Shown here piece after piece: positions 51,401-63,051 of a DNA stretch of 64,000 nt. Every line of letters begins with the position of its first letter. The stretch's first letter is position 1. Below the pieces are notes generated by a model, which worked only from the letters and a program-made list of their open reading frames with translations, ran no database searches and was not told where the DNA came from. Source of the stretch: Straminergon stramineum (lineage: Eukaryota > Streptophyta > Bryopsida > Hypnales > Calliergonaceae); assembly GCA_963920665.1 (NCBI GenBank), contig OY987269.1, forward strand, positions 10,108,501-10,172,500, given 5' to 3'. Both the position numbers and the translations under genes were made by a program.

Positions 51401-54400
51401 AGCCTCCGATACCTCTGATCAGTGGTATGCAAGTACTATACATCCCACTTTAGGTGGTAGTCAAAATTTCCAAAGTTCAATATATGGAACCTAACTTTTT
51501 GTAAAACGGAGTCTAACTTTCTTGATTGTTTCCTAAAATTTTTGGGCATGTAAATTGTGGCATTGCAAAACTCTGAAGATGGTGTGCTCTCCACTTCCAT
51601 GCCCTACCATTATCATAGTGATTGCAAAGAAGACATAGAAATGGAATAAGCTGCTGACAAGGCATCAACTTCATGTGGCCCAACTTTTTGGATGCTATTC
51701 GGCATTACCCACAAAAACTCCTTTCATGTTATTTTGAACATTATAATCAAGCAATCTTGTGGTCAAATGATTACAATTTTTGTACTATTTCATTCATGTC
51801 GATGTCTAATCCAATGCTTCTCTATTTAATTTCATAAAACCACTTTCAAACTTGTCAAATTTGTTTCATGTTCTACAAAGTGATTACTACGTAGAATTGT
51901 TCCAATGAAAATCACAAAAAGAAATATATGATAATTTTTAGGATTAGCCAACTTCCTATATAATAAGACATTTTTGGAGGATAAATTTTTGTAATATTTG
52001 CACATTAGTGTTCATATATCAGTGACACTATTAACGTGAGGAAGATTATTTGGAAAATATAATATTGAATAATACAATTCTAGTTTAGGGTTTAATTCAA
52101 TCATTTCATTGCGACAAGATTGAGACACTTTGGGGCTTCTCCACATGCATGTACAATATTTTCATGAATTATTATTTAGGATGTTCATGAATCATTAATA
52201 GCCTATTAAGGATACACTAGTCTTCTGGATCTCTATCATTATTGCTGGAATCTACTTCATTCCCAATCTCATCAAAGTTCATGAACGTATTCCGTTCCTC
52301 TTTCCATTTCTTCAACTCCACTACGCATTTAAGATGCATGGTCTTTGGAGTTAGGGTCGCAAGTTTAGAGTTGGGAACTTGCACTGCAAAGATTAATATA
52401 AAGTAAATGATGAGAAACAACTTCCCCGTGTTATGAGCAACAAGTAGAATCCCTCTCACAGAATACTCTTGCACTAGTTTAATTTGTAGAAAGTTTTTCT
52501 AAGCTCTTCGATGGTTGTGATCGCATTTGACTTTTTTGAAGTAACTTGCACTTTTTGCATGATTATGCCTCATAGTTTTGCTTGTTTCTGCAGCACTTCG
52601 TTGTTTAACTAGACTAGTGCACCTGTCAATTTATTATCTTTACTCTCTCTTGAATAGATTTAGATTATACATTGCTAGACTTCTAATAATTTTCTTGTTG
52701 TACTATTGCATTCTAAAACTGAGGTAGTGGACAACAAGGTTTTTTTTCTAACAATGAAAGCTATAAGGCAACATACAAACATCGCACAACATTTAATAGA
52801 GCCGTCACAACAAGTACTACAACCAATTTTTAGTAAGCTAAGTTTTGAATAAGTTATCTTACATTCATGATATCAAATTATCCGAACTATTGAAAATGAA
52901 CTTATTCGATACCAGTTTCCCGTGTAGTCAACAATGGTCTATTGCAACACATGACATCAAACGTGCGATAAGGTTCACATGAAAACCATCGACAACAACC
53001 TAAGATTGTATCGAAGAAGACAAGTTTGATGCACATGTACCGGAAAAAAAATGATAATTGTGATAAGCATTCAATGTTTGATGATTGAAATTCCTTAGTA
53101 AATGTTGTACGTAGCATGATTTGAGTACTCTTCCATTTTCAATTGCATCTATTTAATTTTTAAAGTAACATTGATAAAGATGAAGTGCTTCTTCAAACAC
53201 ATGGAGGTAGTGACTTTCAACTTAGAGGTAAATTATTGGTTTATTGGAGTTTAAACTAATGGCATGTGTGGTAAAGGTTTCATACTAACTCAATTACTTT
53301 AAATTCAATTGTATATGAATTCATTCATTAAATAACACATTTTCTTAGGTACGTTGTTGATTAGTCTGTAGCTTGGTATTTATCCTATGATGATATTTAG
53401 AATTTTTTTGGACAAATTTCCAAATCATTTCTTGGTGTATGCAAGTGAGAATCACATTGAGTTAAGTTGGACACTGTGCATCCTACAATATCCTAATCCA
53501 ATACTGATGCCCAACAACATGCAAGTATTATTTCTTTGATGCCATGAGTAGAAATTGAATCCCGAAAGTTGTGTCTTCCCTGAAAAAATCTTTGTCAAAA
53601 TATGTGTTTTGTGATGCAAACTTAATCTTGAAGTGATTAAAGATGGGTTTCAGTGATTTGTGATGTACAATTCATTTTTATAATGAATGCATTCGTAACA
53701 ATAAACTTGAAGATATCATGTATTTCTAAATTGAGCATGCCATTTCAGCACACTTTTGGAATGAATGATGTTTTCTTCATGATACATTTCTGCAGCATCA
53801 ACATAGCAAAACGTTCAAAGGATTTTATTGTAGTGATAGACCCCAACTTCTCTCAAGCATGGCCACTGCCAACAATTACTCCTAATAGATTTAGCCCCCC
53901 CCCCCGAAGTTAAATACATTTATGCATCTCAATATGAGAAACAAAATTAAAAAGAGTGATATTTTAAATCATTCAAATACTACATTCTGAGTCAACAATA
54001 TAATTAAAATAGAACAAATTCTTGTAGTTATTGCATTTAAAATGTACGTATTTATAATTCATTATTGAAGTTGTAGTGGTCTATTGAATTAATAGGGATT
54101 CTAGTATGCAATTGCAAAATAGTTTAGGGTGCATATCTATATTCAAAGTACACTATTTTCATATGAATATGACTTTCAAAAGGTCTAAGAAAATTCAACC
54201 ACTTCATTACTATCAAGGGAAAATTACTTATATATGTCTAAAATGTAATTTATGAATAAATTTCATAAAGAGTTGTGTAAAGGAAATCATGTAAATTGGT
54301 GTTGGAGGTTTAATTCGTGTAAGCCAATCTAGATGACACGATGACCTATATAAACTTTGTAATACTTCTTTACATCACTACCATTTCTCTCTTTCAAAAT

Positions 54401-55299
54401 ACGTACTCCACTTGATGCTTGATTATTACATGTGGGAAGAAAATGAGGTAAATGCTATGTTAAAAAAATTTAACTTAGCAGGGAGTTATTATTTGTACTT
54501 GCAAGTTGTAAGACACAATTGAATTTTAATTGTTATCTCAAGAAGTTGTGAAGCCATCGGGGTTGGGAAGCTCGGCATTTTCAACTCATACATTTGTCGG
54601 GAGCTATTTCTTAGTGTGCACATGAGAATGGGGGATTGACATGCTTGAAATCACTTTCAAACTTTGATCTTCACTTAGCAAAATGACTTTGTAGTTTAGG
54701 GTCTTATAAGCGGTATCCTAATTTTTCTTTTGATGAAGTGAATGTTTCATTTCAGAAAGCTCTTGAATAGGATATATGTAATAATATTGAATAAGGGTAG
54801 CTTCTACATTTCACTTGATTTTTGTGCTTTTAGCTTAAAACGTCAATTGTACTTGCTTTTGAGATGCAAGAATAGAACTCATCTATTTCTTTATACCATA
54901 GTCCCCATGGAAAGATTTCAATGTTTGCAAAAATTCCACGATTGGGCAATGGTCGGCTTCATGTAACCCAAAAGGTTGTCTTAGCAACAATGGTAGTTCA
55001 CTCTCCTATGTCAAATGACCTCATCTTTTAAGTAGAATCTAGTATGATTTCACAAAATGGGGTTATAAGTACCAAAACTAAGAATGTATGAAGAGAAAAC
55101 CATTCACCACAATCAAAGAATTTTAAGAATTTTCAATGAATTTAATTTGTAGTTCAAAAAGAAAGTTTTGGCCTATGTACATAAAATCCTCAATAACAGG
55201 CATTTGGAATATCAAATAATTTTATTTGAATATGATTTTTGGTTTGGACTTATATTTAGTGCTCGAATTCATAAAATAATCAATTTTATCATTCAAAAT
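48441..55299. other. Gene-free AT-rich stretch with transposon remnants
   Basis: Seven kilobases without any open frame that carries a motif, coding-like composition or splice-consistent exon. The only identifiable unit is a decayed P2 copy at about 50460-51186. A run of nine C occurs near 53896. Annotated short open frames elsewhere here are AT-rich and featureless. Confidence 0.45.
50460..51186. mobile_element. Decayed family P2 copy
   Basis: It contains ATGTTTTCACCATAAATGCT..AAAACT.TCATTT and TAGGATCTTGT words in the order seen at 39538-40468, and ends at ATTAAGGGGTTAG. The terminal TTAA is no longer intact. It is an old insertion. Confidence 0.5.
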
Positions 55300-56245
55300 T
55301 TAACCCCTAAAGGACCATTTGTGCCCTCGGGGGACAATTTGGGTCCATGCAAGTTTCTATTGTCTCAATTTTTAGTGATATTTTTTGGGATTTTTTGAGT
55401 TTGTGTATTTTTGCAAGAGCTTTAAGAAGATATCTTTTTTATTTTAATCGATGACTAAGAACAAAAGTTATGGCATAATAAGCAAAAACAGAGTTTGGCG
55501 GCTAGTAAAGAAAAAATCACTAAAAGTCAAAATAATTTTGTTTTCAAATTTTTTTCTCAAAGATTATATTTTTGTCTAGTACATGTGAAGCTTTGTTTCA
55601 TTCAATTTGGACTAACAATGAGAAAGTTATGGACAATCTTACTTTTTCGGGCAATCTAAGCATCTTCTTGAAAAAATAACTTGTAGAATTCATTTTTGAA
55701 TGCAATTTTTAAAATTTTTCTAAAAAAAGTGCTAGACAAGGTTAGATTCTCTTGCTAGAACAATCTCACCGTTGGGATTATTGTGATTCAATTCCATCTA
55801 AAAGCTACTAACAATTTCGTTTTTTCTTCAATCTTGAACTCACCTCCTTTTAACAATTTTTTAATGAGTGAAAATTAAGTGCTTTTTTCCCTAAATTTTC
55901 TGAAGTTTGTAGATTTTCAACTCAACTACTTCACTTAAATCAGTAGAAAATCAAAATCCGTAGTGCAAAAATTTTGAACCAAAAAGATTCAAAGCCAAAA
56001 AATCTAGTCAAGGAAGGTGCAAAAAAACTTGTTTTCTTCACTTTAAATGCATATATCTTGCAATTTGCATAGTTAAAGTTTCTGAAATTTCTTCCATATA
56101 TTCAAATAGTAGTCAAATATAAGATCTTATGCTTGGATATGCAAAAAAGAACAATTTTTAAGTTTCTTTTCTCTTTGCAATAGAAGTGACAGTTTTGAGT
56201 GTTTTTTGATACTTAGGAAAATCACCTTGGTCCTTTAGGGGCTAA
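55300..56245. mobile_element. TTAA MITE, family P2 (946 bases)
   Basis: TTAACCCCTAAAGGACCATT starts it and GGTCCTTTAGGGGCTAA ends it. The right target copy has mutated from TTAA to CTAA. The interior is homologous, inverted, to 22666-23815 (shared TGAATGCAATTTTTA-type words). Confidence 0.75.
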
Positions 56246-56654
56246 TAAACTATGCATTTTGATGCTTGCAAATCCCCTCCTTTTAGCATTTTTCTCACAT
56301 CTACGCATAGATCCAAAAATTTTAAATTCCCCCCTAAACACTAAATAGGAACACACATTTTGATCTTCTTGAGGTGTAAGAATTTTTTTTTCATTTTAGG
56401 GTCTTCTTACTTGATTAAAATGAACAAATTAGGCAAACTTCTGAGTCTTCAAACTGAAATCACTTAATGAGTGTGTCAAAAAAGTGATACCCCAAGCCAA
56501 CCATTGCCGGATTGCAAATTACAACATGCAAGTGTTGAAAGTTAGTAGTAATTGTTGCTCATTTGAAAACAATTCTAGCATTTCAAGGCTTCCAAAGACA
56601 ATACTAGTGCCATTAGTTTCCTAGGGTCTCCGCCCAAAGAATTTAATTTATAAA

Positions 56655-57178
56655 AATGATTGATTATGAATTTTCTATAGAAGATATTGTGCAAAGGTGT
56701 CCATTGAAGTCTTGACTTTCCATAGTGTTGGGGTTTCTTAGCAGTGAACCTCAAATACACTAGATCTTGGAGGAAGAATCACATTAAAGAATCATTTACG
56801 AAAGTAATACAATACATTTTGAGAAGCCACAAATTCTTTGGATTTTGACATGTTAGGCCCTTTCACATCATATTTTTATGGTGAAGAACTTTTAAGATTT
56901 GACATGTCAAAAGAGCATTGAAAGACTTCAAAGCACTTTTGTAGTTTTAACAACCTCCTGGTTAAACATTGTTATCTTTGAATCCATAAATCATATTGAA
57001 GTGAATTTTGTAAACCTATAGGACCTTTAAAATGTCAAGTTTGAATTTGTAAGGTTATAATTAAAAAACCTTGATACAACTTATATCCAAACTACTACAA
57101 CCTATGACAATGAGGAATTTTTTGGTAGTTTAGAGTGAATTCCTTTAAGCTCAAAAGTGGCCTTGGACATTTAGGGGT
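56655..57178. mobile_element. Truncated family P1 copy
   Basis: It aligns with the inner and right part of 13994-14638 (ATACACTAGATCTTGGAGG is shared) and ends GGACATTTAGGGGTTGA, a mutated TTAA edge. The left end is missing. Confidence 0.6.
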
Positions 57179-57227
57179 TGAAGTGGGGATTACTTTACTA
57201 TGAACTTTAACGATTTGAGTCATTTGC

Positions 57228-57472
57228 ACAAAATAGTGAAATAAGATTGCCTTTACAATTAGTTTGCCTTACTACAAGAAAGTTACTTTACAAGCCACTA
57301 TCAGCAACAAAAAATTTTGCATGTATTCCCATTAATATACATAAAGGGTTACGAGTCCCAATTACAACAGTACATAATAGAAAAGTAGTGCATTCTTCTA
57401 GAATAAGGAAATATTTGTATAGTGTCAAATGTTGAGACATTAGTATGGGGCATCCTAATTTCACTATTTAGT
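57228..57472. mobile_element. 245-base MITE, sibling of 48074-48308
   Basis: Ends with CCTAATTTCACTATTTAGT and begins with the inverted AAATAGTGAAATAAG. The interior matches the 48 kb copy. It is non-coding. Confidence 0.65.
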
Positions 57473-58715
57473 GTAGTGAAATACTTATTTTCTTGACTAA
57501 GTGGGGTCCCTGAAAAAATTCTCTATTTATGAAAACCACTTGATTGCATTGGTGCAGGTCTGGGCACTACGTGGAGCTTTGTGCGAGGGTCGGTGGAGCT
57601 TCGGGTCTGGGTTAGCTTCGGAATAGGTTTGGATATGCTGTGGTTCGGGCGCTCCAGCCCTGGATGGTCGTCATCTCCACCTGTAGGGTTTTGTCAACTC
57701 CTTTTCTTCATTCTCGATTTCCGTTTTCTTGCTGCGGCGATGTGAAGAATTTGTTGACCTTGATTTTGTTCTTTAGGGCGCCACTCGTTCTAGTTGTGTT
57801 TTGTGTTTTCATTGTTGTCTAGGGTTCCACGCGCGGTGTGACTTCTCTTCACGTTGTGTGCTGTAATTGAGTGTATCTGTGTTCATGTTCCATTTCTCTC
57901 AGCATTTTTGTAAACTTCTCCATGTCTTTCCCCTCTTCATTTTCCATTTGCTTCCCAGAGCTTCACTTTCTGGTTCACTTGTGGAGGCATCGATTCCATG
58001 TGCATTCAAGTTGGGTAGTAGTCGTGAGTACAACTGCGGGTTGCCAGGCACGAGTTCAGTAGCGACATCCAGGTATTTGGCACAACCATTTGCTTCTCTA
58101 CTTTCCATGCGTTTGTGTTTTTGCTTTCGTGGTTAGTCTACTGCTTGCTCTACTTTCTACATTTCTTCCATTCCACTGGTTACTATTGAAAGTGTTTGTT
58201 GCAATGTTCGAGTCAATCAACTCTCTTCCATTCGAGTGATTGTAGATAGAGCTTCGTTTCTAGTTATGGAAGAGGTTGTTTCTTGATTTGTAAGTCCACA
58301 TAGAAGTTATTGTAGTTCACAGTCCTGCTCAATGACTTCTCTTAAAAAACACATTGTAGATAGTTTAGGGTAACTCTACCATTTACAGTGTTCAGTAGCT
58401 CAGTTTGTAACTTGGAAATCAGTGATGCATCCTTCATGAAGGTAGAGTTTCACGTTCTTGCAAGAATTCTAAGAAATTATTTGCTGCAACTTAGTTCATG
58501 CTTTATTCATGCTTTTTTCACAGGAAAGGAACGTCCCAAAGGAGTGAGAAGCAGTAGCGTTCAGTTGGACATATGATTTTCACGCTGCAGCAATCTTGTC
58601 TACAAGTCTAGGTCAGAAACTCAATACTCAATCTCTTCATTCTTTACATTTTAGAAAGGTACCCTGTAACCGCGTAGCCAGAGCAGATGAAATAGTGTAA
58701 AAATCTTGTACACAA
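57473..58715. other. CG-richer region before the palindrome block, nature unclear
   Basis: From about 57540 to 58130 the sequence is GT- and CG-richer than its surroundings, for example GGAGCTTCGGGTCTGGGTTAG. Overlapping short frames at 57640-58136 have no recognised motif. It could be a leader or LTR-like segment of the element carrying the palindromes. I see no protein in it. Confidence 0.3.
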
Positions 58716-60362
58716 GATCAGACCGCGCAGTCTGAATCTCCCCAGCTCAATAAAAACTATAAGAAAAAATTGACGAGCCAGCACACGTCCAAAAGAGGTT
58801 CAGATCGCGCGGTCTGAACCCGCAAACTAAAGAAATCCAAAAATCAACTGAAGTCCAAAAATGCATAAGATGTCATGCCTCATAGTGATATTTCAACATG
58901 TGCATCTGAGAATAAACATATCCCCCAACATTATATCTCCTTACAATTCTCATAGGTTTAGACCGCGCGGTCTGAACTCCAACGTTAGAATAAAATCATA
59001 ACCAGAAGTAACCAAGAGCCCGATAGATTGGTTCAGACCACGCGGTCTGAAATCAAGAACGAGGAATGGAAACTATAATCACGCTGTACAAGTTAATTTG
59101 CTGTCACGCCTTTCAACGCACTGATTAAATATTTGCCCATGGGAAAGAACTCATTCTAATAAGTCGATCTCAATTTAATATAAGATTAGACCGCGCGGTC
59201 AAAACCTCCTTAGTTGAGAACAGAGTAATGAACCGAAGTAACGAATGAGAAGTCCTATATAAGTTGACAATGCGGTTAGAATAGTCGCAATAGAAAATCA
59301 GATAAAAAGTAAGATAGCGAAGTCGAGTATATAGACGCACACCCCAAGGTCTGAACTAAATCGATCCAGTAAAGTCATAACAAAAGTAATGACAGAGAAG
59401 TCGACTAAATAAGTTCAGACCGCGCGGTCTGAATTGTATAGTTCGAGTAAAATAAAGTCCAACAGAAGTGCATTATATAGGTTCAGACCGCGCGGTTTGA
59501 ATGGAATCTTAAGTAAATTAATGTCCAAAACAAGAACGACGTCCTCTCTACCGGTTCAGACCGCGCGGTCTGAACTGCAGCGAGAAAAATCATGTCGTAT
59601 ACAAGGAAGTCCTACAGGTTCAGACCGCGTGGTCTAAAATACATAGCGAAAAAGCATGACAAAAATAACAAAGTCCACTACATAGGTTCAGGCCGCGCAA
59701 TCTGAATAGAATCGTAAGACTAAATTACTGTCCAAAACAAGAACGATGTCCCCTACAGGTTCAGACCGCGCGGTCTGAACTACAACGAGAAAAATCATGT
59801 CCTTATAAACAAGTCCTACATAGGTTCTGACCGCGCAGTCGGAACTCTAAAGTTAGAGTGAAATCCTGTCCAAAACAAGAAGTCCTTCGGAGGTTCAGAC
59901 CACGCAGTCTGAAATATATAGTTAGAGAAAACGCATGACCAAAATAACAAAGTACACTAGATAGGTTCAGACCGCGCGGTCAGAACAATACTAATGTAGT
60001 CCATCAAATATTAGGAAATAATCATATCTGCTTCGGAGAGTTATGCTCTAGTCTGATCTTCTCTAACAGACTTGTAGAAAGTAACAAAGAAATATTTGTC
60101 AATATCATTTCAACAAATTGAAACTACGTTACCTACAACCGCTTAGATACTAGATTCATCCAACCACCGCGAAAAATTGACCTCACTAATGCGTGATTAA
60201 AATAAATACCTAACGTCTACGTGAAGTGCTTCACAGAGAATGATACAATGACTTGAAATTGAAGTTCAGACCGCGCGATCTGAAACAATGCTATATCTGC
60301 TCAAGAAACTTGCATTTTGAACATTATAAACATTGCTTTAGATTGCGCGGTCTGATCAAATC
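58715..60362. repeat. Palindrome array, about 17 copies of TTCAGACCGCGCGGTCTGAA
   Basis: Copies occur at about 58717, 58800, 58957, 59031, 59187, 59413, 59481, 59554, 59618, 59696, 59759, 59824, 59893, 59965, 60264 and 60338, plus one badly decayed copy near 59345. In the core (59413-59965) the spacing is 63 to 78 bases, mean about 69. Many copies extend to GTTCAG...CTGAAC. Spacers vary but share loose words (TGTCCAAAACAAGAACGA, GAGAAAAATCATGTC). Differences within the palindrome are mostly C to T or G to A at CpG sites. It looks CRISPR-like in layout, but the variable-length related spacers and plant genome rule that out. Confidence 0.9.
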
Positions 60363-60381
60363 CATTCCTGTGGACAGTGCC

Positions 60382-61760
60382 ATGGAGTCCTTCCTGGAGA
60401 GCAAGCTGCCTCTAACAGGATATATCCGAAGGATTTTGCCAGAGAGAATTCACGAATCCTGGTCGTCCCACATCGATGACAAGGTTCCATTGGAATTCAT
60501 CGCATCGAAATCCTTGTGGACATTAGAAATGAGTTATCTTCACGACTCTCCCGTATTTAGTCTAGAAATAGGTTTTACAACAGCCGGCGATCCACGATGG
60601 AAATCGTTCAAGAATTTAGTAGTAGTTAATATTTATGCACTACGAGAAGCTACTCTTGTGGACGTTATAAACTCTAGTAATAATGCATTGGGAGTCATCG
60701 TCATCCGAGTTGAAGACCAAATGACTTTCTGTTACCAGCGCATTATGAAGAACTATGATCACGTCCCCCACGCCTTCCAAATCCTCATGCTCGACATCCA
60801 AGCGAAGTGTGAAAGCGTAGCTGATGACTTCTATGAGACTGGAAAAGCGACAAGCATGTATCTAACTGATGCAAGCACTCTCCATACCGCAAGACTGACC
60901 TTGGTGAAATTGAATATTTCGCAGCCGAAGGGAAAAAAAGAATGGACGCGGAAGAGAGTGCTCGAAAGCAGAAAGGTGTCGATGGCTCCAGCTCGGGGGT
61001 CTCGACGCGTAGTTGTCCACCGCTTGTGTCAGCTGTTGCAGGTGTTGTAGACACCGGAGCCCCCCGATAGTCAACATTGCCGCCACAAGAGGGGCGGCAG
61101 GCCAATCCCTAGATCACGACGCCGACTACCCGTGCAACACCAGTGCAACCTGCCCGACCGAAAGCAAGAGACAAGATGAAGACAAGGAAGAGGAAGCCAT
61201 CATCGACCGCTGGGAATTCGCCGGCCGCTGAAGAGGAAGGGGTGGAGAGATGGATCAGACAACGCCGTAATCCCACGGAGCCCTCGGGCTCCCAAGGAGC
61301 ACCAAGCCCCTCAAGTCAGTCGGCATTCACTGAAACTGCCGAGGTGTCGGAGGAAGAGGCGCAGAAGCTGGCCTTCAAAAAAGTGAACAGGAAATGGGTG
61401 GAGAACCCACCGACCGTGCCATTCAACCCCACGGACCTATCGGACAAGCTATCCGTAGTAATCGACTTCAAGCTGGACCCGAAACGTAGTGACGAAGCTG
61501 AAACACGACGGTGACTGAAGGCCGAAGCGATAGCCAATCGGAAGTTCAAAGAAACATCGTCGTACATGTACATCTTTGGACGAGGTTGATATTTCGAGCT
61601 GGACGTTGCAAACATGGTGAACGCGGACGAGAAGTTGGGAATCATTTTTCGGCCGTTGGAGAAGGCTGGAGTAACTGCTGTACTTGATCGAATGGTGAAG
61701 GTCAACTTCACGAAGCAGATTCTGACAGTCATGCCCGACACGAAAACAAGGCCAACCTGC
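60382..61760 (+). pseudogene. Broken unrecognised gene downstream of the palindrome block
   Basis: From the Met at 60382 a coding-like frame runs through MESFLESKLPLTGYIRRILP, WSSHIDDKVPLEFIASKSLW and ALGVIVIRVEDQMTFCYQRI to about 60930. Near a run of seven A (60933-60939) the better frame changes by one, giving MDAEESARKQKGVDGSSSGV and a stop near 61070. A third frame at about 61110-61514 gives WIRQRRNPTEPSGSQGAPS and KKVNRKWVENPPTVPFNPTD. After further stops, LDVANMVNADEKLGIIFRPL extends to about 61760. Codon use stays non-random in each piece, so this is one gene broken by frameshifts and stops. I do not recognise it; a transposon-encoded protein is the likeliest class from context. The open frame formally starts at 60253, inside a palindrome copy. 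Confidence 0.6.
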
Positions 61761-62067
61761 TAGAAGGAGTGCACCGCGGCCGGGCCTTTGAAAATCATCA
61801 ATGGTCAACACACGTGGATGGCAGCCAAGGAAATCATTTCGGGCGAGACGTCAGTCGCAGGGTTGTTCTGTCGAACGTGTTTTCGGGTTTGGGTGTCGAG
61901 TTGTTTGTCTGATGTCGCATGTCGTATAAGACGAGTGTCGCATATACGAGACAAATTTGATGAGCGCGAAATTAGGGTTTAGGATTTTCGGGCAGGGCAG
62001 CCAAAAATTTTATCTTACGTGGCGGGTTGTCAACAGTGACGTGGAAAGCTTTGACCACGTCACCATA

Positions 62068-62181
62068 GGCGACTGCGGGTGGGGCGCGTGCGGGTAAGGT
62101 GGGGCGACTGCGGGTACCAGAATGTGGGCGACTGCGGGTCCAAAATCCAGGGCGACTGAGGGTGTAAAGGCGACCGCAGGT
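62068..62181. repeat. Five-copy GGCGACTGCGGGT repeat
   Basis: Copies start at 62068, 62103, 62127, 62151 and 62169. The first three are identical (GGCGACTGCGGGT) and the last two are variants (GGCGACTGAGGGT, GGCGACCGCAGGT). Spacing shrinks from 35 to 18 bases. The surrounding 150 bases are strongly GC-rich. It lies just after the broken gene and may be part of the same element. Confidence 0.8.
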
Positions 62182-63051
62182 GTAAGGAAAAGGGCGATCT
62201 TGGCTTTATCCCAAACGCAAGGAATTTCTTTTGTTCCATGGATGATAAGAACTTCTAATATACGACATAAATGCAATTGTCCATCTTTGAAAATTGGGTC
62301 CCAATTCCCAAAACAGAGATCTTACTGAGTCCTCATACCGGAAATGAGTATTTTTGTGAGGGGAAAGGCAAGTACATCACATCACAGAGTTCCATTGGAG
62401 ATGATTTTCATACTCACTAGTCCATCCGTTAAAGGTTAAGAGCAACCTCGTGTGCCGTTGCAATTGCAAACATGGATATAACAACCATTTCAATCTTGCT
62501 CACGATTTAGGATTCTTCAGTTTCCATGTGCTATTGCATTTTCCTAAGCCTTAAATTAAGTATTTCACATTCTGTGGTCATTCACTCATTCATAGGAGCC
62601 TCCGAGTTCTACATGTTTTTATTACATATGGTTGGGAATTTCTAATTCAAATTGAAGTGTAGAAGCCAATATCGCAATTGGATATAATAATTACACCAAA
62701 AATAGATACAAAAACAAGAAACAAGTAAGGATAATTAGTATTACTGTATTTATAAGTTGTACACACTAATAGAGTAGTGACCCAATCTTATAAATGAACT
62801 TCTACTTCAATTGTACTTCCATGAACTTTGTTAAGATCTCCACATCTATACCTATAGAAGTCCACACTAAAGACATTGAACAAAACTTTGTAATTCTAAC
62901 ACTATCATGCTTTCATACTAAAGTAGATACTACACAAAACTCATCTATAGGCTATTTGCCTATGAACTTAAGCTAGAAAACTTCAACACACCAAAATTAT
63001 GCAAAAGCATTACATTACCACTTCACTACCTCTAAATCTATATTTATAAAG
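62182..63051. other. AT-rich spacer, nothing recognised
   Basis: No coding-like frame, inverted repeat or known element was seen between the GC-rich repeat and the partial open frame that begins at 63052. Confidence 0.4.

Noticed and set aside
59434..59637. ORF within the palindrome block
   Set aside because: It is made of palindrome copies and spacers without coding features.
58715..60362. CRISPR-like array (palindromic repeats with spacers)
   Set aside because: The spacers are related to each other and vary in length, the repeats vary, no cas genes are present, and the setting is a plant nuclear genome.
61013..61231. Separate small gene after the palindrome block
   Set aside because: It fits better as a frame-shifted piece of the broken gene starting at 60382.
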